Assembly: GCF_003633715.1 (NCBI RefSeq)
Contig: NZ_RBIE01000002.1
Coordinates: 242,843-306,842, forward strand
From: Thermovibrio guaymasensis
Lineage (GTDB): Bacteria; Aquificota; Aquificia; Desulfurobacteriales; Desulfurobacteriaceae
DNA length: 64,000 bases
Direction: 5' to 3'
Position 1 is the stretch's first letter; every line of letters begins with the position of its first letter. The notes beneath the pieces were generated by a model, which was not told where the DNA came from, made no database searches, and saw nothing but the letters and a program-made list of their open reading frames with translations. This document shows, piece after piece, positions 18,075-27,445 of this stretch. The translations under genes and the position numbers were made by a program.

Positions 18075-19295
18075 ATGTCAAAGTTCCAGTTTGCAAGAAT
18101 AGATAGGCTTCCTCCTTACGTCTTTGCAGTGGTCAACGACCTTAAAATGAAGTTGAGGCGTGCAGGAGAGGACATAGTTGACTTAGGTATGGGAAACCCA
18201 GACCTTCCGACCCCAAAGCACATAGTTGATAAACTCTGTGAAGCTGCCCAGAACCCAAAAAACCACAGGTATTCTCAAACAAAAGGTCTCTACAAGCTTA
18301 GGGAGGCTCTAGCCCTCTGGTATCAGAGGAAGTACGGAGTTGAGCTTGACCCAGAAAGCGAAGTTATAACCACAATCGGCTCAAAGGAGGGGCTTGCACA
18401 CCTTGCCCTCACCCTCATCAACCCGGGGGACGTAGCCCTAGTTCCCACACCGGCCTACCCGATTCACCCCTACTCAATAATCATTGCCGGTGGAGACGTA
18501 AGGAGTATTCCACTCTTAACCGATGAAGGAACTTTTGACTCTGAAGTCTTCCTTGAATCACTGATTAAGGCCTACAAGGAGAGCTGGCCAAGGCCAAAGG
18601 TACTAATACTCAACTTCCCACACAACCCCACAACTGCAACCGTTGAACTTCCCTTCTTTGAGAAAATCGTTGACTTTGCAAAAGAGAACAACCTGATAGT
18701 AATTCAGGATATAGCATACGCTGAAATATCCTTTGACGGATACGTTCCTCCGAGTATCCTTCAGGTTAAGGGAGCTAAAGAGATAGCCGTTGAGTTCTAC
18801 TCCCTATCAAAAACCTACTCAATGGCCGGCTGGAGGGTAGGGTTTGCCGCCGGAAATAAGGAGATAATCCACGCCCTCTACAGGATGAAGAGCTACCTTG
18901 ACTACGGCATGTTCCAACCTATCCAGATTGCCGCAATCATTGCACTTAAGAGCGACCAGTCCTGCGTTGAAGAGTACAGGAAGATTTACGAAAGGAGGAG
19001 GGATGTCCTGGTTGAGGGCCTAAACAGGATAGGCTGGAAGGTTGAAAAGCCAAAGGCGACTATGTTTGTTTGGGCAAAAATCCCAGAGAAGTTCCAGTCA
19101 ATGGGCTCTCTGGAGTTTGCAAAGATGCTCCTACTTGACGGAAAAGTAGCAGTTTCACCGGGAATAGGTTTTGGGGAGTACGGAGATAAATACGTAAGGT
19201 TTGCCCTCGTTGAAAACGAACTTAGGATAAAACAGGCAGTTAGGGGAATAAAGAGAGCATTTGAAAAGTATGGATTAAGGAATATTAACGTTTGA
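18075..19295 (+). CDS. Class I aminotransferase (alanine/aspartate type)
   Basis: A 406-residue PLP-dependent fold-type I aminotransferase. The PLP lysine is in [18 protein letters not shown] (about residues 250-267), with NFPHNPTT near 180 and [10 protein letters not shown] near 212. The sequence resembles AlaC/AlaA-type glutamate-pyruvate and LL-DAP-like aminotransferases. Its place 10 bases before homoserine dehydrogenase suggests a role in aspartate-family or alanine metabolism; the exact substrate pair is not clear. Start ATG follows GGAGAAGGAG. Confidence 0.88.
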   Translation: MSKFQFARIDRLPPYVFAVVNDLKMKLRRAGEDIVDLGMGNPDLPTPKHIVDKLCEAAQNPKNHRYSQTKGLYKLREALALWYQRKYGVELDPESEVITTIGSKEGLAHLALTLINPGDVALVPTPAYPIHPYSIIIAGGDVRSIPLLTDEGTFDSEVFLESLIKAYKESWPRPKVLILNFPHNPTTATVELPFFEKIVDFAKENNLIVIQDIAYAEISFDGYVPPSILQVKGAKEIAVEFYSLSKTYSMAGWRVGFAAGNKEIIHALYRMKSYLDYGMFQPIQIAAIIALKSDQSCVEEYRKIYERRRDVLVEGLNRIGWKVEKPKATMFVWAKIPEKFQSMGSLEFAKMLLLDGKVAVSPGIGFGEYGDKYVRFALVENELRIKQAVRGIKRAFEKYGLRNINV

Positions 19296-19305
19296 GGGAG
19301 GAAGG

Positions 19306-20589
19306 GTGAGCTTTAAAGTTGGAATTGTCGGCTGCGGAACTGTAGGCAGCGGCGTAGTAAAGCTATTACTTGAAAACGGCCCATTCATTGAAAAGAGGAT
19401 AGGTAGGAAAGTTGAAATAGCATTCGTTTCAGACCTTAATCCGGAAAAAGTTATCTCTTTAGGAGTTCCAAAGGAAAAAGTATATACGGACGCCTTTAAA
19501 GCGATTAAAGAAGTTGAGTGCGACACTGTAGTTGAGCTTATAGGAGGAACGACAACCGCTAAGAGGATTATTGAGGAAGCTTTAAGTAATAAAAGGCACG
19601 TAGTAACTGCAAATAAAGCCCTCCTTGCAGATTACGGAAACGAACTGTTTAAGATGGCAAAGGAAAAGGGAGTTTCCCTTAAGTTTGAAGCAAGCGTCGG
19701 AGGGGGAATTCCAGTAATAAAGGCCCTAAGGGAAGGCCTCGTCGGGAACAGGATAGAGAGAATCTACGGGATAATAAACGGTACTGCAAACTTTATCCTT
19801 ACCCAGATGACCCAGAAAGGTCTCTCCTTTGAGGAAGCGCTTAAGCTAGCTCAAGAGAACGGGTACGCTGAAGCAGACCCGACACTTGACGTTGAAGGCT
19901 TTGACGCAGCCCACAAAATAGCAATCCTCTCAAGCCTTGCATTCTGCCGCTGGGTTAAAACAGAAAACGTATTCGTAGACGGAATTAGCAAACTTACTCC
20001 CCTTGACATTGAAATAGCAAAAGAAGAGTTCGGATACTCTGTTAAGCTCCTTGCAGTAGCAAAGGAAGTTGACGGCTCCTTAGAGGTGAGAGTTCACCCG
20101 ACAATGATACCTGAAGAACACATCCTCTCAAGCGTTAACGGAGTCTTCAATGCCTGCTTAATAGAGGGGGACTTTGTCGGAGAAACCCTCTACTACGGAA
20201 AGGGAGCAGGCCAGAAACCAACTGCAAGCGCCGTTGTAAGCGACATAGTTGATTTAGCAGTGGGTAATAGCTTCTCCATTCCTGAGTGTCTCTTTAGAGA
20301 TGGTTCTTTACCGATCAAGGAGCCGGACCAGTTTGTCTCAAGTTTTTATTTAAGGTTTACCGCAGTTGATAGACCCGGGGTTTTAGCCAAGATTGCCCTA
20401 ATACTCGGTAAATACCAGATAAGCATAAAGATGGCCCTTCAAAGGAGTATTGACTTTAACGGTGGAGTTCCGGTAGTAATGACAACCCACCCGGCAAAGA
20501 AGAGGGACATTGACCTTGCAGTTAAAGAGATAGACCAGCTTGACGTAATTTTAAAGCCAACTTTTGTCTGCATGATAGAGGAGCTCTAA
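19306..20589 (+). CDS. hom: Homoserine dehydrogenase
   Basis: Reduces aspartate semialdehyde to homoserine, leading to threonine and methionine. The nucleotide-binding motif VGIVGCGTVGSGVV is at residues 4-17, ANKALLADYG near 103, GIINGTANFILTQM near 155, and the catalytic-region EADPTLDVEGFDAAHK near 188. A C-terminal ACT domain (from about 350; DRPGVLAKIALILGKYQISI) usually gives threonine inhibition. Its 427 residues match the monofunctional enzyme. Start is GTG at 19306 after GGGAGGAAG. Confidence 0.96.
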   Translation: MSFKVGIVGCGTVGSGVVKLLLENGPFIEKRIGRKVEIAFVSDLNPEKVISLGVPKEKVYTDAFKAIKEVECDTVVELIGGTTTAKRIIEEALSNKRHVVTANKALLADYGNELFKMAKEKGVSLKFEASVGGGIPVIKALREGLVGNRIERIYGIINGTANFILTQMTQKGLSFEEALKLAQENGYAEADPTLDVEGFDAAHKIAILSSLAFCRWVKTENVFVDGISKLTPLDIEIAKEEFGYSVKLLAVAKEVDGSLEVRVHPTMIPEEHILSSVNGVFNACLIEGDFVGETLYYGKGAGQKPTASAVVSDIVDLAVGNSFSIPECLFRDGSLPIKEPDQFVSSFYLRFTAVDRPGVLAKIALILGKYQISIKMALQRSIDFNGGVPVVMTTHPAKKRDIDLAVKEIDQLDVILKPTFVCMIEEL

Positions 20590-20604
20590 TAGAAGGAGAG
20601 GAAA

Positions 20605-21300
20605 ATGCTCATAGTAGCCCTTGATTTTGATAGTAAAGAGAAAGCACTTAAACTCGTTAAGGAGCTGGGAGATTCTGTCAAATACTACAAAGTTGGGCTG
20701 GAGCTCTTTTCAAGGGCTGGAATTGACGTTGTAAGAGAAATTTCCTCAACGGGTAAAAAGGTTTTCCTTGACCTAAAGTACCACGACATTCCAAACACTG
20801 TAAAGTCGGCTGCAAGGGTCGCAGTTGAGGCTGGAGTATTTATGTACAACCTCCACGCCCTCGGGGGCTTTGAGCTTATGAGGGAAGTGGCCGAGTTTAA
20901 CAGAGAGTATGCAGAAAAACTCGGAGTAGAAAAGCCCCTTCTAATTGCCGTAACGGTTCTAACCAGCATGAAGGAGGAGGATTTAAGGGAAGTTGGGATA
21001 GAAAAACCCCTGAACGAGGAAGTTTTAAGACTTGCGGAGCTTGCTAAAAGAGCAGGCCTTGATGGAGTAGTATGTTCGGCTAAAGAGGTAAGGTTAATAA
21101 AAAACAACTTAGGGGAGGACTTTATAACCGTAACTCCAGGAATTCGCCCTCTGTGGGCGGCGAAGGATGACCAGAAGAGGGTAGTAACTCCGAAAATGGC
21201 CAAAGAGCTCGGAACAGACTTTATAGTAGTTGGAAGGCCAATAACGAGAGCAGAGAATCCTAAAGAAGCCGCAGAAAGGATTTTAGAGGAGCTCCAGTAA
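20605..21300 (+). CDS. pyrF: Orotidine-5'-phosphate decarboxylase
   Basis: Decarboxylates OMP to UMP, the final step of pyrimidine synthesis. A 231-residue TIM barrel with the family signature in VFLDLKYHDIPNTV (about residues 54-67; the Asp-Lys-Asp catalytic network), TPGIRP near 176 and VVGRPITRA near 210 (phosphate site). Start ATG follows GAAGGAGAGG, 15 bases after the hom stop, so it is probably the last gene of the aminotransferase-hom-pyrF unit. Confidence 0.96.
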   Translation: MLIVALDFDSKEKALKLVKELGDSVKYYKVGLELFSRAGIDVVREISSTGKKVFLDLKYHDIPNTVKSAARVAVEAGVFMYNLHALGGFELMREVAEFNREYAEKLGVEKPLLIAVTVLTSMKEEDLREVGIEKPLNEEVLRLAELAKRAGLDGVVCSAKEVRLIKNNLGEDFITVTPGIRPLWAAKDDQKRVVTPKMAKELGTDFIVVGRPITRAENPKEAAERILEELQ

Positions 21301-21374
21301 AAATAAAAACTCTCTTCTTAATTACCTTCCAAAGCGCCTTTTCTTCCTACATGCTATTGTCTTTTTTTAAAACC

Positions 21375-21403
21375 TTGACAGAGTAAAGAGATACTATTAA
21401 TAT
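21375..21403 (+). promoter_or_regulatory. feo operon promoter
   Basis: TTGACA at 21375-21380, a 17-bp spacer, TAATAT at 21398-21403. The first feoA starts 46 bases downstream of the -10 box. Confidence 0.6.
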
Positions 21404-21420
21404 TCAACTTACCAAGAAAA

Positions 21421-21436
21421 GTTAGTTTATCCTAAC
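21421..21436. promoter_or_regulatory. Palindrome downstream of the feo promoter (possible metal-regulator operator)
   Basis: GTTAG-TTTATC-CTAAC is a perfect 5-bp inverted repeat centred about 25 bases after the -10 box, between promoter and ribosome site. Its TTAG...CTAA arms recall DtxR/IdeR-type sites. Binding by an iron regulator is inferred from the genes it precedes. Confidence 0.35.
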
Positions 21437-21449
21437 AAAGGAGGAAAGA

Positions 21450-21674
21450 TTGGTTCCGCTCCCCTTCTGCAAAGACGGTAAAGAAGTAAGGGTAAAGGAA
21501 ATCAAAGGAGGGAGGAGAGCTCTTGAAAGGTTAAGCTCCCTTGGAATTTACCCCGGAGCGAAGTTGAAAGTTTTAAACACTAAAGGAGGACCGGTCTTAG
21601 TAAGGGTAGGAGAGTCAAGGATAGGTCTTGGATTTGGAATAGCAAGTAAAGTTTTTGTGGAGGAGGAAAGATGA
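21450..21674 (+). CDS. feoA: FeoA domain protein (first copy)
   Basis: A 74-residue SH3-like FeoA protein, an accessory of the FeoB ferrous iron transporter. The hallmark pattern LSSLGIYPGAKLKVLN (about residues 29-44), followed by GPVLVRVGESRIGLG, fits the family fold. Start is TTG at 21450 after AAAGGAGGAAAGA. Its stop overlaps the second feoA by 4 bases. Copy one is poor in Arg and ends in an acidic tail. Confidence 0.88.
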   Translation: MVPLPFCKDGKEVRVKEIKGGRRALERLSSLGIYPGAKLKVLNTKGGPVLVRVGESRIGLGFGIASKVFVEEER

Positions 21675-21895
21675 AGCTATCCCAGTTAAAAGTAGGCCAA
21701 AGGGCAAAAGTAGTTAGGGTTAAATCAAGTCAAGAACTCTCAAGAAGGTTAAGAGCTATGGGGCTGATTAAGGAAGAGGTAATAACCGTCGAAAAGGTAG
21801 CTCCCCTTGGAGATCCCATAGAGATAAGAGTAAAGGGCACAAAGCTCTCATTAAGGAAGAAAGAAGCAGAAAACGTAGAGGTGGAGGTAATTTAA
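21671..21895 (+). CDS. feoA: FeoA domain protein (second copy)
   Basis: A second 74-residue FeoA-type protein with the pattern LRAMGLIKEEVITVEKVAPLGDPIEIRVKG split over about residues 27-56, including the usual G-D-P before I-E-I. It differs clearly from the first copy, so it is not a recent duplication. It overlaps that copy by 4 bases and ends 1 base before feoB. Paired FeoA proteins occur in several anaerobes; what each does is not known. Confidence 0.9.
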   Translation: MKLSQLKVGQRAKVVRVKSSQELSRRLRAMGLIKEEVITVEKVAPLGDPIEIRVKGTKLSLRKKEAENVEVEVI

Positions 21896-21896
21896 G

Positions 21897-24008
21897 ATGG
21901 ATAAGTTAAAGGTTGCCTTCGTAGGAAACCCGAACGTCGGAAAAACAGCACTTATAAACGCAATTGCGGGAACGAAGTTAAAGGTCGGAAACTGGCCGGG
22001 GGTTACAGTTGAAAAGAAGGAGGCAACAGTTAAGGTAGATGGAAAGGAGCTCTACCTCGTTGACCTTCCCGGAGTTTACAGCTTAAGCCCTTTTACGATA
22101 GAGGAGAGGATAACAAGAGAGTTCCTCCTTAAAGAAAGGCCTGACGTAATAGTTAACGTGGTTGACTCCACAAACCTTGAAAGGAATTTATACTTAACAA
22201 CCCAGATTTTAGAGCTTGGAATTCCTACAGTTATCGCCTTAAACGTCTGGGATGAGTTTAGATCACTTGGTTATAGCCTAAACTTGGATAAGTTTGAGGA
22301 ACTCCTTGGAGTTAAAGCAGTACCAACTGTTGCTACAAAAGGAGAGGGAACAAAGGAGCTCCTTAGGCTAATTACCCAAGGTGAAGTTTCACTTCCAAGA
22401 CCACCGATTTACAGTGAAGACCTTGAAAAGTTCGTTAAGAAAGTTGAACCATTTGTTCCAAAAGGCATGCCGAAGAGGTGGGCCAGCCTTAAACTCCTTG
22501 AGGGAGACGAGCTTATTTTCAAGGAGTTAAGTTCTGAATCTGCAAAAGCAGTGGAAAGAGTTTTACAGGAACTTGAGGAGTTCTTTGGAGAGAGTGGAGA
22601 CTCTGTGGTAGCAGAGGAAAGGTACGGCTTTATAAGGGGAGTTTTAAAACAGACTCTGAAGGAACCAGTTGAAAAGAAGAGGACCTTAACAGATATCTTG
22701 GACGCTATTTTTTTAAACCGATTATTAGGAATTCCTATCTTTCTTTTTATTATGTATCTCGTCTTCAAGCTGACCTTTGACGGCAGCGGACCTTTAATTG
22801 ACTGGACCGACGGATTTGTAAACGATTTTATTGCAAAGTGGGTTTCTGCCGCTATTTCAGGGTTTCCAGATTGGCTTCAGTCACTAATTATTGACGGGAT
22901 AATTGGAGGAGTTGGAACAGTACTAACGTTTGTTCCACTATTACTCTTCCTCTACTTCTTCCTCGCCCTCTTAGAGGAAAGTGGATACATGGCAAGAGCA
23001 GCCTTTGTAATGGACAGGCTAATGAGAGTAATAGGGCTTCCCGGTAAATCTTTCGTTCCCATGATAATCGGTTTTGGGTGCAACGTTCCTGCAGTTTATG
23101 CAACGAGGACACTTGAAAACGAAAGGGACAGAAAGCTAACAGCTCTCCTTATTCCATTTATGTCCTGCGGGGCAAGACTTCCAATATACGCCCTATTTAC
23201 GGCAGTTTTCTTTAAGAAGTATCAGGCAGAAGTCGTCTTCTCAATGTACATAATCGGAATTGTTGTTGCTACCATAGTTGGTATTTTCCTTAAGAAGTTC
23301 TTCTTTAAGGGTAGCGCTGAAACCTTCGTTATGGAGCTCCCCCCTTACAGAATCCCAACTTTAAAGATGCTCTGGACATCAATATCTGTAAGGCTTGGAG
23401 CCTTCTTAAAGAAGGCAGGAACGGTAATTGCAGCGGCAATGGTTCTACTCTGGACTCTAATAAACGTTCCATACGGGGCTCCTCCAAAGGATACGGTTTT
23501 GGGCAAAACGGCCTCAGCAATTGCTCCCCTTTTCTACTCGACAGGAATTAAAAGCTGGGAGCCTGTTGCAGCCCTTATTCCCGGAACCATAGCAAAAGAA
23601 GTTGTAGTAGGCGCCCTTGGACAGCTCTATGGGGTAGGAGAGGAGGGAGAGGTAGAAGAGGAAAAAATATCCTTCACTCAAGACCTAAAGGAACAAGTAG
23701 TAGGCCTTGTCCAGGCTATAAAAGACTCTTTTGTTGCAATGTTCGGCAGCTTTAAAACCGGAGTCTTTGAAATTGAAAGTGAAGAAGGACCGGTTACAAA
23801 GGCCATATCCAAGGCCTTCACTCCCCTATCGGCCTTTTCCTACATGGTTCTGTGCCTCCTGTGGATACCCTGCATAGTTACCTTAGGAGCAATTTACCAA
23901 GAGTTTGGCTTAAAGCTAACGGTTACCTCAATAATTCTTACTACTCTGATCCCTTACTCAGTTTCAACAATCCTGTATACACTTGGCAGATTAATAGGAG
24001 TTCAGTAA
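21897..24008 (+). CDS. feoB: Ferrous iron transport protein B
   Basis: Inner-membrane Fe(II) transporter of 703 residues. An N-terminal G domain carries GNPNVGKTALIN (residues 10-21, P-loop), GNWPGVTVEKKE (switch I), DLPGVYSL (G3) and NVWDE (G4). The helical GDI region follows (about 175-270), then the membrane part with two Gate regions; the first has PMIIGFGCNVPAVYATRTLE near residue 388. Start ATG is 1 base after feoA. It fits an anaerobic or microaerobic life, where ferrous iron prevails. Confidence 0.97.
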   Translation: MDKLKVAFVGNPNVGKTALINAIAGTKLKVGNWPGVTVEKKEATVKVDGKELYLVDLPGVYSLSPFTIEERITREFLLKERPDVIVNVVDSTNLERNLYLTTQILELGIPTVIALNVWDEFRSLGYSLNLDKFEELLGVKAVPTVATKGEGTKELLRLITQGEVSLPRPPIYSEDLEKFVKKVEPFVPKGMPKRWASLKLLEGDELIFKELSSESAKAVERVLQELEEFFGESGDSVVAEERYGFIRGVLKQTLKEPVEKKRTLTDILDAIFLNRLLGIPIFLFIMYLVFKLTFDGSGPLIDWTDGFVNDFIAKWVSAAISGFPDWLQSLIIDGIIGGVGTVLTFVPLLLFLYFFLALLEESGYMARAAFVMDRLMRVIGLPGKSFVPMIIGFGCNVPAVYATRTLENERDRKLTALLIPFMSCGARLPIYALFTAVFFKKYQAEVVFSMYIIGIVVATIVGIFLKKFFFKGSAETFVMELPPYRIPTLKMLWTSISVRLGAFLKKAGTVIAAAMVLLWTLINVPYGAPPKDTVLGKTASAIAPLFYSTGIKSWEPVAALIPGTIAKEVVVGALGQLYGVGEEGEVEEEKISFTQDLKEQVVGLVQAIKDSFVAMFGSFKTGVFEIESEEGPVTKAISKAFTPLSAFSYMVLCLLWIPCIVTLGAIYQEFGLKLTVTSIILTTLIPYSVSTILYTLGRLIGVQ

Positions 24009-24086
24009 TCAGGTTATTACACATTTAGTAAAATTAGCGCGGTTTATTCATACTTAGTAAATAACTAGTATTATTAGGAGCTGATT

Positions 24087-24305
24087 ATGGAAACGATCTT
24101 CATACTACTCATCGGGATAACTTCGGGATTACTAATACTTAAGCAAATTAAGTCTAACAAAACTTGCAACGGTAACTGTCTGCACTGTAAAAGCGGGCAC
24201 CTCCCCACTTCCCCTTCATGCTCTTCTCCTGAGGAAACCGACAGGTTTCCTCTCCCTTTTAAGAGGAAAATCCATCTTGAGTATAAAAACACACTAAGGA
24301 GGTAA
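24087..24305 (+). CDS. Small Cys-bearing membrane protein, FeoB-associated
   Basis: A 72-residue protein with one N-terminal membrane helix (about residues 3-18), then a short cytosolic tail with Cys in T-C-N-G-N-C-L-H-C-K and a further C near residue 45. The pattern resembles the FeoB-associated Cys-rich membrane proteins that follow feoB in many bacteria; a role in iron handling is inferred from that and from position. ATG follows TAGGAG with a 6-base spacer. Upstream (24020-24060) are two TTAGTAAA-like repeats, one palindromic (TAGT-N5-ACTA). Confidence 0.6.
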   Translation: METIFILLIGITSGLLILKQIKSNKTCNGNCLHCKSGHLPTSPSCSSPEETDRFPLPFKRKIHLEYKNTLRR

Positions 24306-24310
24306 GCAGA

Positions 24311-25600
24311 ATGAAGAAACTACTAACCTTAACAACCCTCTCACTGATTACTTTCTCAGCTCCGGCTTTTCCCTCAGACCAGAAACTCTTAGAGGAGCTG
24401 GAAACTCTAAAGCAGAGGGTAGAGCTCCTTGAGAAGAAGTTAAAGGAAAAGTCCGAAAATGAGGAAAAGATCGCAAATGAAGTAGAAGAGCTAAAGGAGA
24501 AGCTCGGAAGTCTTGAGATCCACGGAGGAGCTGTAGTCTACTATCAGGGAGCAGACGTTGATGAAATAGATAATCAGAACTTCTCAAATCCATCCGGAAG
24601 TGGCTATGTTGCAGACCTTGAACTCTCATTTAAACCTCACGAGAACGGAGAGTTCTACATGAGGCTCCACGCCGGAGAGGGAACGGGAGCAGACAAAGAC
24701 TTAGCAGAAAATCTCTTTGCAAATCTCAACACAATTGCAGACGATAACCCGGAGGATAACACCTTTAACTTACTTGAAGCTTACTACACCCACGAGCTCT
24801 TCAACGGAAAGCTCTCTTTAACAGTCGGTAAAACAGAACCCCTTGCCTTTATTGACGATAACGAGTTTGCAAACGATGAGGCTGCTCAGTTTGTAGGAAA
24901 ACCCTTCGTAAACAACCCTATAGTTGACGGTGAAGATGAGTACGCACCACTAATTGCCTTAACCTTCTCTCCAGCTGAAAACTTTGAGATTTCAGCCCTT
25001 ATTCAGAGCAATCAATCAACTAAGATCAAATGGGATGGAAGAGAATGGGTAACGAAGGAAAAGAGCGTTTACGATGACGTATTTGATAATCCATTCTACG
25101 CAGTTCAACTGAAATACTCAGCCGAATTTAACGGACTTCCTGGAAACTACAGGCTATACTTCTGGGACGACTCTGCAGATCACATAAAGATTGGCCAACC
25201 TACAGATAATCAAGCAAAGAAACCCTCAACAGATGACGGCTGGGGAGTTGGAATTTCAGTTGACCAGATGGTTACAGAGAACTTAGGGGTGTTTGCAAGG
25301 GCTTCATGGGCAAACGATGACGTTTACGAAGTTGAACAGTTCTACTCGGCAGGAATCAGTATTACAGGGCTTATAAAATCAAGGCCGAACGATACTTTAG
25401 GCCTTGGATTAGCTGCAGTTGTTCCAAACGATAAGTTAGAGAACGACGATATTGAATACCACTTTGAAGGCTACTACAGGCTCCAGATTTCAGAAAACTT
25501 TGCAGTTACTCCGGATTTTCAGTTTGTAACAAACCCTCACGGAAACTCTGATAATGACAACATCTTTGCCGGAATGGTAAGGGCCGAATTCTCATTCTAA
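24311..25600 (+). CDS. Outer-membrane porin with N-terminal coiled coil
   Basis: A 429-residue exported protein: signal peptide (1-20, cut after A-P-A-F), a Lys/Glu-rich coiled coil (about 23-70; LEELETLKQRVELLEKKL), then a beta barrel with alternating strands ending in aromatic phenylalanine (VRAEFSF). Trimeric porins with a periplasmic coiled coil and the LbtU-type siderophore porins look like this. Many Asp/Asn/Glu residues in loops suggest cation preference. It follows the feo genes 5 bases after the Cys-bearing protein, so iron-linked uptake is plausible but unproven. Confidence 0.75.
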   Translation: MKKLLTLTTLSLITFSAPAFPSDQKLLEELETLKQRVELLEKKLKEKSENEEKIANEVEELKEKLGSLEIHGGAVVYYQGADVDEIDNQNFSNPSGSGYVADLELSFKPHENGEFYMRLHAGEGTGADKDLAENLFANLNTIADDNPEDNTFNLLEAYYTHELFNGKLSLTVGKTEPLAFIDDNEFANDEAAQFVGKPFVNNPIVDGEDEYAPLIALTFSPAENFEISALIQSNQSTKIKWDGREWVTKEKSVYDDVFDNPFYAVQLKYSAEFNGLPGNYRLYFWDDSADHIKIGQPTDNQAKKPSTDDGWGVGISVDQMVTENLGVFARASWANDDVYEVEQFYSAGISITGLIKSRPNDTLGLGLAAVVPNDKLENDDIEYHFEGYYRLQISENFAVTPDFQFVTNPHGNSDNDNIFAGMVRAEFSF

Positions 25601-25606
25601 ACTTTT

Positions 25607-25621
25607 GGGGCCTCCGGCCCC
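25607..25621. terminator. Bidirectional terminator between porin and NIL-ferredoxin
   Basis: GGGGCC-TCC-GGCCCC hairpin, 7 bases after the porin stop and next to the stop of the convergent ferredoxin gene. TTTAAAA follows on the plus side and AAAAG/TTTT on the other, so it can serve both genes. Confidence 0.65.
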
Positions 25622-25622
25622 T

Positions 25623-26039
25623 TTAAAACTCAGCTGAGTAGATAATCCTGAGCGGGCAGGCAGGAATACAGTGGCCACACCCTACACACTTATCCTTGTC
25701 AAATTCAACTCTGAAGGTCTTTTTATCAAGGTAAAAGGCATTTGTGGGGCATGGGGCTATACAGGCTCCACAGTGAACGCACTTTTCATCTTCCCTGAAG
25801 ATGTCAAGCTCCAAAGGCTTAATTTTTATCTTTAAACTCCTTAGGAACTTAACGGCCTCACCGATTTTCTTCCTGTCTCCACGAAGCTCTATAACCGCCG
25901 AACCTTCCATTTTAGGGAGTATTTCTGCTCTAAGGATATTAACAATTAAGTCGTAATCTTTAACGAGCTTATAGATAACTGGTTTATCCCATGTTTCCTT
26001 TGGAAAGTGGAGAACGAGCCTTGTAGAGGTCTCCTTCAA
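25623..26039 (-). CDS. NIL-domain ferredoxin (2x[4Fe-4S])
   Basis: A 138-residue protein: an N-terminal NIL domain (about residues 3-75), then two [4Fe-4S] motifs, CVHCGACIAPCP (about 84-95) and CVGCGHCIPACP (about 117-128). NIL-ferredoxins are often linked to homocysteine or methionine synthesis in anaerobes; here no such partner is adjacent, though hom lies 5 kb away. It is transcribed with the next three genes on this strand or by itself; the gap to the membrane protein gene is 36 bases. Confidence 0.88.
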   Translation of the reverse strand: MKETSTRLVLHFPKETWDKPVIYKLVKDYDLIVNILRAEILPKMEGSAVIELRGDRKKIGEAVKFLRSLKIKIKPLELDIFREDEKCVHCGACIAPCPTNAFYLDKKTFRVEFDKDKCVGCGHCIPACPLRIIYSAEF

Positions 26040-26075
26040 TTTCCAACTCCTTTTAAATAGGAATGTTCCTTAAAA

Positions 26076-26528
26076 CTAAGCCTTTACAACCTGAACGGGA
26101 ACTTTTTTCCTCACAAATACCCTTACAAACTGTTGGAACTTCCCGGCCAACCCAGGAACTCTCGAGATTAAAGCAAAGAGCAGGTCCTCATCTCCCTTAA
26201 CTCTAAAGTAAAAACTGTAGGTATAGAGAAGCCAGGTCTTTTTATAGCCTGCAACGGCTGCTTCAATCCTTTTCCACTCCAATCTTCTAACGATATTCCC
26301 CCTAAAGTCCTTTACAATTACCTCCTTCGGAGTAACTATCAGCTCAAAGGCCTTAAGGATCGGTCTTGACTGCCAAAGGACTATACCGGCAAAGATGAGA
26401 GATAGTAGAACTAGGGAAACTCTCCAGAAACCGCCGGTGAAGACGAGAGCTCCAACAAACAAAAGAAGGTCAAAAGCTAACGGAACAAAAACGAACATTA
26501 AGTCTTGCTTAACTCTAAACTCTTTCAT
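26076..26528 (-). CDS. Membrane protein with PH-like domain, unknown function
   Basis: A 150-residue protein with two N-terminal membrane helices (about residues 11-32 and 35-50) followed by a soluble beta-rich part (about 58-150) that resembles bacterial PH-like domains (FELIVTPKEVIVKD, RRLEWKRIEAAVAG). The tail is basic. It ends 36 bases before the ferredoxin gene and starts 2 bases past the nadA stop, so it is probably cotranscribed with nadA. No enzyme motif is visible. Confidence 0.65.
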   Translation of the reverse strand: MKEFRVKQDLMFVFVPLAFDLLLFVGALVFTGGFWRVSLVLLSLIFAGIVLWQSRPILKAFELIVTPKEVIVKDFRGNIVRRLEWKRIEAAVAGYKKTWLLYTYSFYFRVKGDEDLLFALISRVPGLAGKFQQFVRVFVRKKVPVQVVKA

Positions 26529-26530
26529 CC

Positions 26531-27442
26531 TCAGCTCCTTTCAAGCATCCTCTCTATCGCCCTCCTTGCCCCTTCAGCTACCTCCTCCGGAACGGAAACC
26601 TCAAACTGTTCCCTTTCAAGAGCTCTCAGAACTCTCTCAGGAGTAATCATCTTCATCTGATCACAGATAAAATCGGGATAGGCAGGGATAAACTCAACGT
26701 CAGGTCTAAGTTTCTTAAGCTGGTGAATCGTTCCCATTTCAGTTCCAACTATAACTTTCTTTGCATCAGTACCTTTAACGAACTTTACAATTTGAGACGT
26801 ACTGCCAACAAAGTCTGCAATATCCCTAACCTCTTTCCTACACTCAGGGTGAACTACGAAAACGGCATCAGGGTTTTCCTCCTTAACCCTCCTCGCCTGC
26901 TCAGGGTTAAGTTTCTGGTGAACCGGGCAGTAACCTTCCCAGAGTTTTACCTCTTTACCCTTTATCTTCTCAGCTACGAAAGAGCCAAGGTTTCTGTCGG
27001 GAACGAAGAGGATCTTATCACCCTCTAAACTCTCAACGATTTTAACGGCATTTGCAGAGGTACAGCATACATCTGAAAGGGCCTTAACGCCTGCTGAGCT
27101 GTTAACGTAAGTAACAACCGTATAATCAGGGTTATTCTCCCTAAATTCTTTCAGCTCTTCGGCTATTGCCATATCTGCCATTAAACAGCCGGCCTTATAG
27201 TAGGGAATTAGAACTTTCCTATCAGGGTTTAAAACCTTTGCAGTTTCAGCCATAAAGTAAACACCGCAGAAGAGGATAATCTCTCCATCAACCTCTTTAG
27301 CCTTCCTTGCAAGTTCCAGGGAATCACCAACGAAATCGGCAACGTCCTGAATAAGACCATCAACGTAGTAGTGGGCAAGGATTACTGCCTTCTTCTCCTT
27401 TTTTAGCTCACTTACCCTATCAATAAAAACTTCTCTTTCCAT
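26531..27442 (-). CDS. nadA: Quinolinate synthase
   Basis: Condenses iminoaspartate with dihydroxyacetone phosphate to quinolinate in NAD synthesis, using an oxygen-sensitive [4Fe-4S] cluster. The 303 residues show the three cluster-binding Cys regions: FCGVYFMAE (about 82-90), DVCCTSANA (about 124-132) and FICDQMK (about 253-259), plus HYYVDGLIQDVADFVGDSL near residue 24. No nadB or nadC lies in this window. It starts 3 bases past the guaA stop. Confidence 0.96.
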   Translation of the reverse strand: MEREVFIDRVSELKKEKKAVILAHYYVDGLIQDVADFVGDSLELARKAKEVDGEIILFCGVYFMAETAKVLNPDRKVLIPYYKAGCLMADMAIAEELKEFRENNPDYTVVTYVNSSAGVKALSDVCCTSANAVKIVESLEGDKILFVPDRNLGSFVAEKIKGKEVKLWEGYCPVHQKLNPEQARRVKEENPDAVFVVHPECRKEVRDIADFVGSTSQIVKFVKGTDAKKVIVGTEMGTIHQLKKLRPDVEFIPAYPDFICDQMKMITPERVLRALEREQFEVSVPEEVAEGARRAIERMLERS

Positions 27443-27445
27443 TCT

